The position numbers and the translations under genes were made by a program. From the NCBI GenBank assembly GCA_021201815.1, contig JAJQEC010000038.1, forward strand, positions 1 to 39,524: a stretch of 39,524 nt of DNA, written 5' to 3'. The notes below the pieces were generated by a model. It ran no database searches and was not told the origin of the DNA. It saw only the letters and a program-made list of their open reading frames with translations. This DNA is from Candidatus Azobacteroides sp. Lineage in GTDB: Bacteria; Bacteroidota; Bacteroidia; Bacteroidales; WRGA01. Below are positions 1 to 8,530 of this stretch, one piece after another. Positions within the stretch are counted from its first letter, which is position 1. Each line of letters opens with the position of its first letter.

Positions 1-21
1 ATTATATATAAATTTATTATT

Positions 22-996
22 ATGAAAAACAGACTTCTACTTTTATTTAATCTGTCTTTTATTTTTCTTGCTTCTTATGGAGCGCCGGTGAATGTTACAT
101 TAAAAGTAATAGATCAAACCAAAGGTCAAATTACAAATAATGTAAATGACAATAATGAAACTAATATTTTCACCTGGCTGGATGATGGGTTGAGAGAGTT
201 AAATCCCAGTAAGTCCCCCACTGAGTGGTGGTGGCCTATGTACAATGACCCTGAATACACAACCTATACAAATGGCCTTCTTATAAAGACGGAAAATGCC
301 TGGGAATGGACACTCCCGTTACAGGTGAATCCGGGTACGTATGAATGGAATCCGCATGCAAAAACATTGGGATGGGACGCCATTCGTAACGGCATGTATT
401 ATTATGAAGGAGATAACGAAGACGGAAATCTGGTTTTTACCGTAGCTGCGGATGGTACCATAACCGGATCTACGGAACTTATTATTCCGGATAACAACAA
501 TGCTGAAAAGTTTCCTGTTACCCTGCAGGTAGTTGACTATTCTAAAGGAGAACTGTCGGATGCTCCCGGTACATGGGCGGAGGATGCCAATATTATAGCC
601 TGGGTATCCGGTGACCTGAATGATAGTGAATACTGGTTTTATGGCTTTTTTGACACTACCGTTGAAAACTGGGATGGTGCAGCAGGAAATGAAGTGAGCT
701 TCCCCAATGGCAAGCTCATAAAAGATAATGATAAATGGATCTGGCAGGCTACATTTCAGGCTGCTCCCGGAACGTATGAGTGGAATCCGATGAGTATTCT
801 TCACGGCTGGGCATCTTTAAACGGATACGGCGGTGCAAGCTGGGCCGGAGAGAATATGTCTTTTACGGTGAATGCCAGTGGGGAAGTTTCCGGTGATTAT
901 TTCGTGAACCTAGGATACGGAGAGACCGCCAATGTCACTTTCCAGGTGGATATGACAGGCGTGAATGTTAGTCCTGAAGGAGTATATGTAAAATAG
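22..996 (+). CDS. N-terminal fragment of a frameshifted secreted SGNH esterase: carbohydrate-binding-like domains
   Basis: This is the 5' part of a gene split by an apparent one-base frameshift. Residues 1-20 are a signal peptide. Residues about 22-155 and 162-300 are two copies of a Trp-rich beta domain (shared pieces: VTLKVID / VTLQVVD, PGTYEWNP in both copies). The same domain opens the protein at 10087-11112. A third, starch-binding-like domain begins at about residue 303 and stops abruptly at EGVYVK. In the -1 frame the sequence continues as IGSFNGWDYPG, which is what normally follows GVYV in this fold, and runs without a stop into the SGNH reading frame at 1086-2330. The intact product would be about 770 residues. 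The window starts only 21 bases upstream of the ATG, so the operon may begin outside it. The domains probably bind the target glycan; this is inferred from fold and context. Confidence 0.75.
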   Translation: MKNRLLLLFNLSFIFLASYGAPVNVTLKVIDQTKGQITNNVNDNNETNIFTWLDDGLRELNPSKSPTEWWWPMYNDPEYTTYTNGLLIKTENAWEWTLPLQVNPGTYEWNPHAKTLGWDAIRNGMYYYEGDNEDGNLVFTVAADGTITGSTELIIPDNNNAEKFPVTLQVVDYSKGELSDAPGTWAEDANIIAWVSGDLNDSEYWFYGFFDTTVENWDGAAGNEVSFPNGKLIKDNDKWIWQATFQAAPGTYEWNPMSILHGWASLNGYGGASWAGENMSFTVNASGEVSGDYFVNLGYGETANVTFQVDMTGVNVSPEGVYVK

Positions 997-1085
997 GTTC
1001 TTTCAATGGATGGGATTATCCGGGAAATTCTTATCAACTAACCGGACCGGATGCAAATAACATTTATTCTGTTACTATTCCTCTT

Positions 1086-2330
1086 ATGCAGCGGACAGAC
1101 CCTTACGAATATAAATTTGTTAACGGACAAAGCTGGGAAGGCGCTGAAGTAGTATTCGGAGATTGTGCTTACCGTTCAAATCGCATGCTTGTGGTAGAAG
1201 AAGACAATATGGTACTGGACCCGGTAGCATTAGGTATGTGTGGTACCACTCCGGGAAATCAGACTAAAATAGCCTGTATCGGTGATAGCAATACGGAAGC
1301 AACCGGTGTTTCTAATCCCTGGATTAATTCCTGGCCCAGTCAGTTAAAAACATATCTCGATGATGATTATACAACGGAAAACTTCGGTGTGTCCGGAGCT
1401 ACATTAATGCAATTCCCGGATCCATGGGGAGCATGGACAAATAATGTAAGTAACATGTATGAATATAACCAGATGTATAATCCGGACATCATCCTTGTTG
1501 CGCTGGGTTCCAACGATTCAAAAAACGGATACTGGGGACAACGGGATTTTAAAGCGGACTATATTTCCTTGATAAATGAATTTAAACAATTCTCTTCTGA
1601 CCCGCAGATTTACATGATTATTCCGATCAGGGCTTTTGATAATGGATATGATATTAACAATAACAATATTGTAAACGGAATTATTCCGGCAATCAATGAA
1701 TTATCAAAAACTCAGATGCTTCCGGTTATAGACTGGTATACCTTAACTGCTTCCCTGACAAAAGATGAATACATGCCTGACGGAGTACATGCCAATGAAG
1801 TGGCTTCCCGCATGATGGCAGAGAAAGCTGCCCAGGTGTTAATGGCACAAAAGCCGGTCATCAAAGCAGCTACCGGTGCAGGAACCTTTGCTGCAAATAC
1901 CTACAGTGAATATCGCTGGTACCGGGATGGCGCATTGATAGAGGGTGCTTCCGGAGAAACGTATACGGCGACTCAGACCGGTACATACAACGTTGCTGTA
2001 AAGTTATCAGCAGAGACAGACGATGTAATTGTTTCCGAACCGTTTGTGGTAACAACTCCTAATACACAATTAACTCTCGGAGACACGACAACCGGTATAA
2101 ATAATGAAGATCAGGATGTAATCGAATTAAATTATGTGGCAGGGAATCTGATTATCAAGAATGCTGCCGGTGGAATAATTTCCTTATATGATGCTACTGG
2201 CGCTATCGTAAAAGTATTTCCCTTACACACTCAGGAGGAAATAATTGATATCACGGATTTATCCGGCGGTGTATACATTTGCAACGTACTAAAAGAACAG
2301 GCCGGAAAGGTAAAAAAGATTATAAAATAG
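1086..2330 (+). CDS. C-terminal part of the frameshifted gene: SGNH/GDSL esterase with Ig-like and T9SS sorting domains
   Basis: This is the catalytic half of the broken gene that starts at 22. The listed start is only the first in-frame ATG; the reading frame is open back to about 993 and encodes the rest of the starch-binding-like domain (IYSVTIPL, YEYKFVNGQSWEG). The SGNH hydrolase spans residues about 60-255: GDSN with nucleophile Ser68, a glycine block near GVSGA, GSND with Asn143, and DGVH with Asp232 and His235. All four SGNH blocks are present, so the active site looks intact. An Ig-like domain follows (about 260-325), then a T9SS type A sorting domain (about 345-414) ending in KVKKIIK. 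Such enzymes usually remove acetyl or other acyl groups from glycans. If the frameshift is real, this part would lack a signal peptide and would not be exported. Confidence 0.8.
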   Translation: MQRTDPYEYKFVNGQSWEGAEVVFGDCAYRSNRMLVVEEDNMVLDPVALGMCGTTPGNQTKIACIGDSNTEATGVSNPWINSWPSQLKTYLDDDYTTENFGVSGATLMQFPDPWGAWTNNVSNMYEYNQMYNPDIILVALGSNDSKNGYWGQRDFKADYISLINEFKQFSSDPQIYMIIPIRAFDNGYDINNNNIVNGIIPAINELSKTQMLPVIDWYTLTASLTKDEYMPDGVHANEVASRMMAEKAAQVLMAQKPVIKAATGAGTFAANTYSEYRWYRDGALIEGASGETYTATQTGTYNVAVKLSAETDDVIVSEPFVVTTPNTQLTLGDTTTGINNEDQDVIELNYVAGNLIIKNAAGGIISLYDATGAIVKVFPLHTQEEIIDITDLSGGVYICNVLKEQAGKVKKIIK

Positions 2331-2377
2331 GTTTAGTAAGTTAGGGTTAAAAGAGTGTGTATTAAGGGTGGTTTCTT

Positions 2378-2420
2378 CTGTTGTTGTGTATTTGCTTTTA
2401 AGCATTTGCACAACAACCAG
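2378..2420 (+). promoter_or_regulatory. Hairpin between the SGNH gene and susC
   Basis: TTGTTGTG (2381-2388) pairs with CACAACAA (2409-2416). CTG and CAG extend the stem with one bulged C, and an inner TGCTT/AAGCA stem lies in the loop. It sits 48 bases after the SGNH stop and 119 bases before the susC start. No T-run follows, so it is as likely to be a leader structure or mRNA-stability element as a terminator. The rest of 2331-2538 is AT-rich, and I found no convincing TAnnTTTG promoter there. Confidence 0.5.
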
Positions 2421-2538
2421 GGGAAACTTAAAAAATTGAATAATAAAACAAATAAGATATGAGAGAATAGTACAACCTACATTTTAAAAAGAAAAAATTC
2501 AAAAAAGTTATTATTTATAAACCAAATTATTGATCTAG

Positions 2539-5500
2539 ATGAAAAATCAAAAACAAAATCAGGTGAAAAGGAACCCGTTCTTTCACGTTTCACCTGTATT
2601 CAGACTTTTGTTTATGATGCTTTTCGGCTTGTTAAGCCCATTTTGCCTATTTGCACAAACATCTGCTGTTACAGGGACAGTTGTCGATTCGGACAATGAA
2701 CCGTTAATCGGGGCAAGCGTATTGGTAAAAGGAACTTCCAGGGGAACCATGACAGATATAAACGGTGAATTTTCCGTACAGGCAGCTCCGGATGAAGTAC
2801 TTGTTTTCAGTTACCTGGGAATGCAGAATAAAGAAATCACAGTCGGAAACCAGACAAACATTCAGGTAACCTTGTCAGAAGATGCGACAATTGTACTGGA
2901 GGAAGTAGTAGCTATCGGATATGGGGTGCAACGGAAGGGGGATATTACAACTGCTGTTTCTACCGTTACTTCCGATGCGATTGCAGAGCGTCCCGTAATT
3001 GCCTCCGCACAGGCATTGCAGGGAAAAGCCGCCGGAGTACAGGTTGTGCAGGCTTCCGGTAAACCCGGTGGGGATATTTCCGTACGTATTCGTGGAAATA
3101 CTTCTTTGAAAGCAAACAATGCTCCTTTATATATTGTGGATGGTGTGCCAATGGAAAATATAGCAAGTGTAAATCCGAATGATATCGCTTCTATGAATAT
3201 CCTGAAAGATGCTTCCTCCGCTGCAATTTACGGATCCCGTGCAGCAAACGGAGTGGTATTGATTACAACAAAAAAAGGATCAGAAGGTAAAACCACTGTT
3301 TCCTTAAATGCTTATCTTGGATTTTCTAATTTGGGAAAACAAATTGAAGCTCTTAATACAAAAGAATATTATGATTTGATGGGAGAACTGGGAATTGCAG
3401 TAGACCGTACAAATCATAATTATACAAATTGGTATAAAGAAACCTACAAAACCGGAATGTTACAGAATTATCAATTATCCCTTAGTGGTGGAACTTCCGA
3501 TGTCAGATATTACATATCTGGTGGTTATCAAGGAGAAACCGGAATTGTAGCACCTGCAGATTTTCAACGGATTTCTTTCCGCTCTAACCTGGAAGCAAAA
3601 TTAAAACCATGGTTGAATTTATCTTCTAATATCAGCTTTTCTAAAACAGACCGCATGAATACTCCGGATAATAATGGAGCAAGTCGTGGTGGCGTAATTC
3701 TTTCAGTAATTAATACTCCTCCGTTCTTGACCGTGTGGGATCCTGAAAATCCGGGACAATACATGCCTAATCCCTTTGAACCGAGGGAAAACCCAATCGG
3801 AGCTGCATCTATATATGACAGAAATAGGGATTATGATTTTGTCGGAAGTCTGGCGCTTGATTTTTCTATTACTTCTGATTTGAAGTTTAAAAGTAGTTTT
3901 TCATTTTCACTGAATAATCACCAGTGGGATTATTTCCTTGATCCTTTAAAAACGGCTTATGGAAGACAGAATAATGGTATCGGACAAATCGATCGGACAA
4001 CGAGCTATGAGTGGTTGAATGAAAATATTCTAACTTATACAAAAACATTCAATGAAAAGCATAACTTTTCGGCTCTAGCCGGTTTTACTTTGCAGGAGCA
4101 AAACTGGGATAATACTTATATCAGCAGATCTGATTATATAAGGGGATTGCTAAGTACTCCTAAAGGTATTTATTTTGCCAATCAGATCTCATGGGATTCA
4201 ACAAATAAACTGGCAGAAAGTTCCATGGTTTCTGCGTTGGGACGTTTGCAATATGATTATATGAGTAAATACTTATTGACAGTAAATTTCCGCTCAGATG
4301 CTTCTTCTAAGTTTGCTCCGGGGCATAGATGGGGTTACTTTCCTTCTGTTTCCGGAGGATGGAGAATTTCAGCAGAACCTTTCTTTGAAAACTTAGTGGA
4401 TGTGGTAAATGATTTAAAATTACGTGCCGGCTGGGGAAAAACAGGGAATCAGTCGGGTGTGGGTGATTATGATTATTTAGCAAGATATGGTTTATCCCAG
4501 AATACAAATACAGAAGATAAGCCAGGGCCTGCATACGGAAGTAATCCTACTATGTATAATCCCGAACTGACATGGGAGAAAACTACACAGACAAATTTAG
4601 GCCTAGACTTCAGCTTTCTTAATTCACGAATCCTTCTTACAGCAGAGGCTTATTATAAGAAAACGACAGATTTATTATTATATTTCCAGCTTCCCTCTGA
4701 TCTCGGTGTAGAATCTCCTTATAGGAATGCAGGAGAAATGACTAATAAAGGTTTGGAATTTGAATTAAATACAAAAAATATTGTAAAAAAAGACTGGAAT
4801 TGGGATACACAATTTAATATTTCCTTCAATAGAAATAAGCTTACTAAAATGCCTACCATACAGAGTGATGGGTATATTGAAACAAACGGCAGCAATGTAA
4901 TTACTATGCGGGAAGGTTTTGCAATGGGAACTTTTTGGGGATATATTTCCGAAGGAGTAGATCCTGAAACAGGAGACATCATTTATAAAGATGTAAACGG
5001 AGATGGGTATATTTCTCCGGCTGATAGAACTGTTATTGGTTGTGCACAGCCAAATTTTACCTATGGTATGACCAATACGATTAATTATAAGGATTTTACG
5101 CTTTCTTTCTTCTTTCAGGGCTCACAAGGAAATGATATCTTCAATGCTTCCCGTATTGATATTGAAGGAATGACGAATTCTAATAATCAATCAAAAAAAG
5201 TTCTAGAGAGATGGCAGCGCCCCGGAATGATAACAAGTATTCCAAGAGCTACGACTTCACGAGACAATATACGAACTTCTACCCGTTTTGTAGAAGATGG
5301 TTCTTATTTAAGATTGAAAACTCTTACTTTATCATATAATGTAGATACTAATTGGACAAGAAACATAGGTATTTCTGCAGCAAGTATATATGCTACAGCA
5401 AACAATTTGTTTACAATAACCAAATATTCCGGTTTTGATCCTGAAGTAAATCAAGGAGGCGATAGTGCTACTGTAATAGGTATTGATTACGGAACTTATC

Positions 5501-5544
5501 CTCAGAACAGGTCTTTTATTTTCGGATTAAATGTAACTTTCTAA
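2539..5544 (+). CDS. susC: SusC/RagA family TonB-linked outer-membrane transporter
   Basis: This is a TonB-dependent outer-membrane channel that imports oligosaccharides together with its SusD partner. Its 1001 residues are typical of the family. Residues 1-40 form a signal peptide ending LFAQ. A carboxypeptidase-regulatory-like domain follows at about 42-115 (TGTVVDSDNEPLIGASV), then the plug domain from about 120 with LEEVVAIGYG, VRIRGNTS, YIVDGVP and SAAIYGSRAANGVVLITTKKG. The remainder is the beta-barrel, ending in an aromatic-rich strand (SFIFGLNVTF). The susD gene starts 12 bases after the stop, so the two are co-transcribed. The neighbouring GH30 enzymes suggest that the substrate is a beta-glucan oligosaccharide. 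The symbol denotes the family; the substrate is not shown by sequence alone. Confidence 0.96.
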   Translation: MKNQKQNQVKRNPFFHVSPVFRLLFMMLFGLLSPFCLFAQTSAVTGTVVDSDNEPLIGASVLVKGTSRGTMTDINGEFSVQAAPDEVLVFSYLGMQNKEITVGNQTNIQVTLSEDATIVLEEVVAIGYGVQRKGDITTAVSTVTSDAIAERPVIASAQALQGKAAGVQVVQASGKPGGDISVRIRGNTSLKANNAPLYIVDGVPMENIASVNPNDIASMNILKDASSAAIYGSRAANGVVLITTKKGSEGKTTVSLNAYLGFSNLGKQIEALNTKEYYDLMGELGIAVDRTNHNYTNWYKETYKTGMLQNYQLSLSGGTSDVRYYISGGYQGETGIVAPADFQRISFRSNLEAKLKPWLNLSSNISFSKTDRMNTPDNNGASRGGVILSVINTPPFLTVWDPENPGQYMPNPFEPRENPIGAASIYDRNRDYDFVGSLALDFSITSDLKFKSSFSFSLNNHQWDYFLDPLKTAYGRQNNGIGQIDRTTSYEWLNENILTYTKTFNEKHNFSALAGFTLQEQNWDNTYISRSDYIRGLLSTPKGIYFANQISWDSTNKLAESSMVSALGRLQYDYMSKYLLTVNFRSDASSKFAPGHRWGYFPSVSGGWRISAEPFFENLVDVVNDLKLRAGWGKTGNQSGVGDYDYLARYGLSQNTNTEDKPGPAYGSNPTMYNPELTWEKTTQTNLGLDFSFLNSRILLTAEAYYKKTTDLLLYFQLPSDLGVESPYRNAGEMTNKGLEFELNTKNIVKKDWNWDTQFNISFNRNKLTKMPTIQSDGYIETNGSNVITMREGFAMGTFWGYISEGVDPETGDIIYKDVNGDGYISPADRTVIGCAQPNFTYGMTNTINYKDFTLSFFFQGSQGNDIFNASRIDIEGMTNSNNQSKKVLERWQRPGMITSIPRATTSRDNIRTSTRFVEDGSYLRLKTLTLSYNVDTNWTRNIGISAASIYATANNLFTITKYSGFDPEVNQGGDSATVIGIDYGTYPQNRSFIFGLNVTF

Positions 5545-5556
5545 ATACAAGAAAAA

Positions 5557-7044
5557 ATGAGAAATATTATAAATAAAGCCTTCATCGGAGTAGCTTCTTT
5601 ATTCTTCTTTGCCGCTTGTGATGATTTTTTGGATAGGTCCCCTGAGTCTGAATTAACTTCAGATATGCAGGGAATTGATCCGAATGATGTAGATGATGCT
5701 AAAATAAAAAATGCCAGTCAGGCAGAATCTTATCTTACCAGTGCTTATAATGCATTTGGAGGAGAATTTTACCAGTTGGATATATATCAAATTACCGAGA
5801 CCCAGTCAGATAATACTTATTCCGGAGAGCTAAATCCGGACCCGCTTCAGTTGGAAGAATATAAAATAGATGCGGATAATGGAATTGTTTCCAGAGATTG
5901 GGAATATATGTATACACAGATCGGAACTTGTAATACAATCATAAAATGGGTTCCTCAATTAACCGATTTATCAGAACAAAGGAAAAATGAAATTGTCGGA
6001 GAAGCTTCTTATATAAGAGCACAGTGCTACTTTAACCTTGTACGGTTATTCGGAGCATGCCCTTTAAATGTGGATGATATTCCTCCTATTACAAATGAAA
6101 ATTTTGATGAAATTTATCCTTTATTATATAAACCCAGAGCTTCGGTAGATTCTATTTATAATCAAATAATAAGTGATCTACGTATTGCAGAAAATAAAGT
6201 TGCGGATTACAACGCTTCCAAATTTAAAATTACTAAACCTACGGTTTATTCCAAGCTAGCAGAAGTGTATGCAACAAGAAATGCTCCTGAAGCTGTGAAA
6301 TGGGATTCGGTAAGATATTATGCGAATTTGGTAACTACAGATTCCCGGTATGGATTGTTGGATAATTTTGAAGATGTGTTTTCTGTAACCGGTGATGAAT
6401 TAACAAATCCGAATAGTAAGGAAAGTATTTTTGAGTTAAATGCTGTCCATAATTCTTCTACAGGAAACTGGGCCTATTATATGTTTGTCGGAACCGATTG
6501 GCGAAAATTCTGTACCCCTAGTATGGATCTGGTAAAAGCTTTTCAGCGCGAAGGAGATGATGTGCGTCTGAATGCTTCCATAAAATTTGATAAAGCTACC
6601 TGGGCTGACCAAATCTGGGATTCTAACAATTATCCGTTCTCTTATAAAATACAAGGTCCGGATAATGTAAATATTATTATGATCAGATTGGCTCATATTA
6701 TTCTATTACAGGCAGAAGCAGAAAATGAATTAGGTAATCTTGCGAAGGCCAAAGAGTTATTGAATTCTGTCCGTAACAGGGCAAAATTGGGAGATACGCC
6801 TGCAAATGATCAGGTTTCTTTACGATTAGCAATTGAAAATGAGAGACGGCTTGAACTTGCATTTGAAGGTTACAGATGGTTTGATTTAAAAAGAACAGGC
6901 CGCTTGTATGAGGTAATGAGATCTTGTAGTGATGTACAGAAGAATTATGCATCTAACCTTTCCTCTACGGATAAATGGATATGGCCTATACCTCAATCGG
7001 AACTGGATTTGAATGAGAATTTGACACAAAATAAGGGTTATTAA
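5557..7044 (+). CDS. susD: SusD/RagB family glycan-binding lipoprotein
   Basis: This is the surface lipoprotein lid that captures glycan and delivers it to the SusC channel. Its 495 residues begin with a lipoprotein signal whose Cys is residue 21 (FFFAAC, followed by DD). The family hallmarks are an early FLDRSPESEL segment, TPR-like helices (EASYIRAQCYFNLVRLFG), and a C-terminal half with LLNSVRNRA and ENERRLELAFEGYRWFDLKR. It lies between susC (12-base gap) and the SusE-position gene (18-base gap), so the three genes form one tight transcription unit. The binding specificity cannot be read from the sequence. Context suggests the same beta-glucan that the GH30 enzymes attack. Confidence 0.96.
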   Translation: MRNIINKAFIGVASLFFFAACDDFLDRSPESELTSDMQGIDPNDVDDAKIKNASQAESYLTSAYNAFGGEFYQLDIYQITETQSDNTYSGELNPDPLQLEEYKIDADNGIVSRDWEYMYTQIGTCNTIIKWVPQLTDLSEQRKNEIVGEASYIRAQCYFNLVRLFGACPLNVDDIPPITNENFDEIYPLLYKPRASVDSIYNQIISDLRIAENKVADYNASKFKITKPTVYSKLAEVYATRNAPEAVKWDSVRYYANLVTTDSRYGLLDNFEDVFSVTGDELTNPNSKESIFELNAVHNSSTGNWAYYMFVGTDWRKFCTPSMDLVKAFQREGDDVRLNASIKFDKATWADQIWDSNNYPFSYKIQGPDNVNIIMIRLAHIILLQAEAENELGNLAKAKELLNSVRNRAKLGDTPANDQVSLRLAIENERRLELAFEGYRWFDLKRTGRLYEVMRSCSDVQKNYASNLSSTDKWIWPIPQSELDLNENLTQNKGY

Positions 7045-7062
7045 TAAATTAAATATTCCATT

Positions 7063-8454
7063 ATGAAAAATATATATAAATTCCTGGTTGCCGGTCTTAT
7101 TTTGTTGGTGTCCTGCTCAGAGGATGATTTGGAAAGGGTGTATTATCCTCATTCACAACCAATAATAGAGGAGGCTTCTTTAACGTCCTTATCCGGAGAA
7201 AATCAGGTGATTGCCGGGGACTCTGTATTATTTACCGCAAAAGTAAGTGATCCGGTTACACCATTATCTACCCTTGAAGTTACTTTTGTTATACAGGATC
7301 GTCTGGTATTAAAGGAAAAAATACGGACAACTGATTTGCAATCTGAAATAAGTGCAAAATTTCAAATTCCTTTTTATGCAAATCTAGAAGATGGAACTGT
7401 TCCGGAAGTATTTTTAACTCTTGAAAATGTTGAAGGAGATAAAACTGAAGCAACCCTTTCGGAGGAAAATAATATTCAAATCAATAAACCTTCCTTTGGG
7501 AACAGACTGTATTTTGTAATGCAGAATGGTACGGTATATACAGCGAATAGAGTGTTAGGAAGCCAGAGTGAATACCAGACTCCGAAATTGAATCTTGCAG
7601 AGACATCCATCCGTTTTAAGATTGCCGAGAAGATTACATCAGATAATGAAATTGATTATTCCGGGTTTGTATGGGGTGATGCAAATGATCAGTTGGCTAT
7701 CATCGAAGAAGATGGTAATTTCTATCAATATACAGATCCGCTTATTATTACAATTAACCAGTTTAAATTCGATGTGTATTCCTTTGATTTTACAGTGGAT
7801 GCAGAACGATACAACCCGATTATTGTAAGTGGAGTGGAACTGGAAGCGGAAACTTTAGATGGAAATAGCTATATGTCTGCAAACATCGGTTTTTCTACTG
7901 ATCAGGAAGTAGAATTCTCAGGAATTGATAATTTGTCGGATGCTTTAAATCCTGACTTCTTTGAATATATTTCTGACACAAAAGCTAAATTCCTTGGATT
8001 ATCCGGATCATATAAAATTCTCTATAACACCAACACCGGCTTTATATATGTAGAACAAAGTGATGCTGTTTATCCGAATGCATTATGGATTTGCGGAACG
8101 GGAATAGGATTTGCACAACCACCTTATTCAACTACTACTTCGTGGAACTGGAGTAAGCCGGAAGATTACCGGTTTTGCAGAAAAATTTCGGATGGAGTTT
8201 TTCAGGTTACTTTCTATGCGGATGACTTTGATATGAAATTCTTTCACCAGAGAATGTGGGGAAATGATGATGGTAGTGAAGAAGAAAATTCTTCCGGATA
8301 TACCATTACTCCTACTACTCTTATGAAGGCCGGAGCAAATGATGCCGGGGAACCAAACGGAAATTTTGTAGCAGGAGATGCCTTTACCGCTGGTGTATAC
8401 CGGGTTGTCATAAATGTAAATGATAAAACAATCGGAATAGAGTCGGTTGAATAA
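7063..8454 (+). CDS. SusE/SusF-position surface glycan-binding lipoprotein
   Basis: This is a 463-residue lipoprotein (LLVSC, Cys18, followed by SEDD) directly after SusD, where PULs place surface glycan-binding proteins of the SusE/F type. It has an Ig-like N-terminal domain (about 35-145, including a stretch resembling FTAKVSDP) and two or more beta-sandwich modules. The last module, about 345-463 from ALWICGTGIGF to a terminal TIGIESVE, resembles starch-binding or SusE outer domains. The repeated Trp and Tyr residues near SWNWSKPEDYRF could form a sugar-stacking surface. I recognise it by position and overall architecture rather than by a diagnostic motif. BT3311 of the Bacteroides thetaiotaomicron beta-1,6-glucan locus is a possible relative, recalled from memory and not checked. 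Confidence 0.75.
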   Translation: MKNIYKFLVAGLILLVSCSEDDLERVYYPHSQPIIEEASLTSLSGENQVIAGDSVLFTAKVSDPVTPLSTLEVTFVIQDRLVLKEKIRTTDLQSEISAKFQIPFYANLEDGTVPEVFLTLENVEGDKTEATLSEENNIQINKPSFGNRLYFVMQNGTVYTANRVLGSQSEYQTPKLNLAETSIRFKIAEKITSDNEIDYSGFVWGDANDQLAIIEEDGNFYQYTDPLIITINQFKFDVYSFDFTVDAERYNPIIVSGVELEAETLDGNSYMSANIGFSTDQEVEFSGIDNLSDALNPDFFEYISDTKAKFLGLSGSYKILYNTNTGFIYVEQSDAVYPNALWICGTGIGFAQPPYSTTTSWNWSKPEDYRFCRKISDGVFQVTFYADDFDMKFFHQRMWGNDDGSEEENSSGYTITPTTLMKAGANDAGEPNGNFVAGDAFTAGVYRVVINVNDKTIGIESVE

Positions 8455-8462
8455 ATAAAAAA

Positions 8463-8496
8463 GAAATCCTCATAGAGGAAAAACTATGGGGATTTC
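8463..8496 (+). terminator. Intercistronic hairpin after the SusE-like gene
   Basis: GAAATCCTCATAG (8463-8475) pairs with CTATGGGGATTTC (8484-8496) over 13 positions with one T-G wobble, around an 8-base loop. No T-run follows. It lies 8 bases after the stop codon, between the binding/transport genes and the enzyme genes. It may partially terminate or protect the upstream mRNA and so set the ratio of SusCD to enzymes. Confidence 0.6.
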
Positions 8497-8530
8497 CTGG
8501 TGACATTCATGAGAAAAACAAAAATAACAT

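Noticed and set aside
985..1000. Programmed -1 ribosomal frameshift in the SGNH gene
   Set aside because: The GTA-AAA-TAG site is not a canonical X-XXY-YYZ heptamer, and I see no strong downstream stem. A plain indel is simpler.
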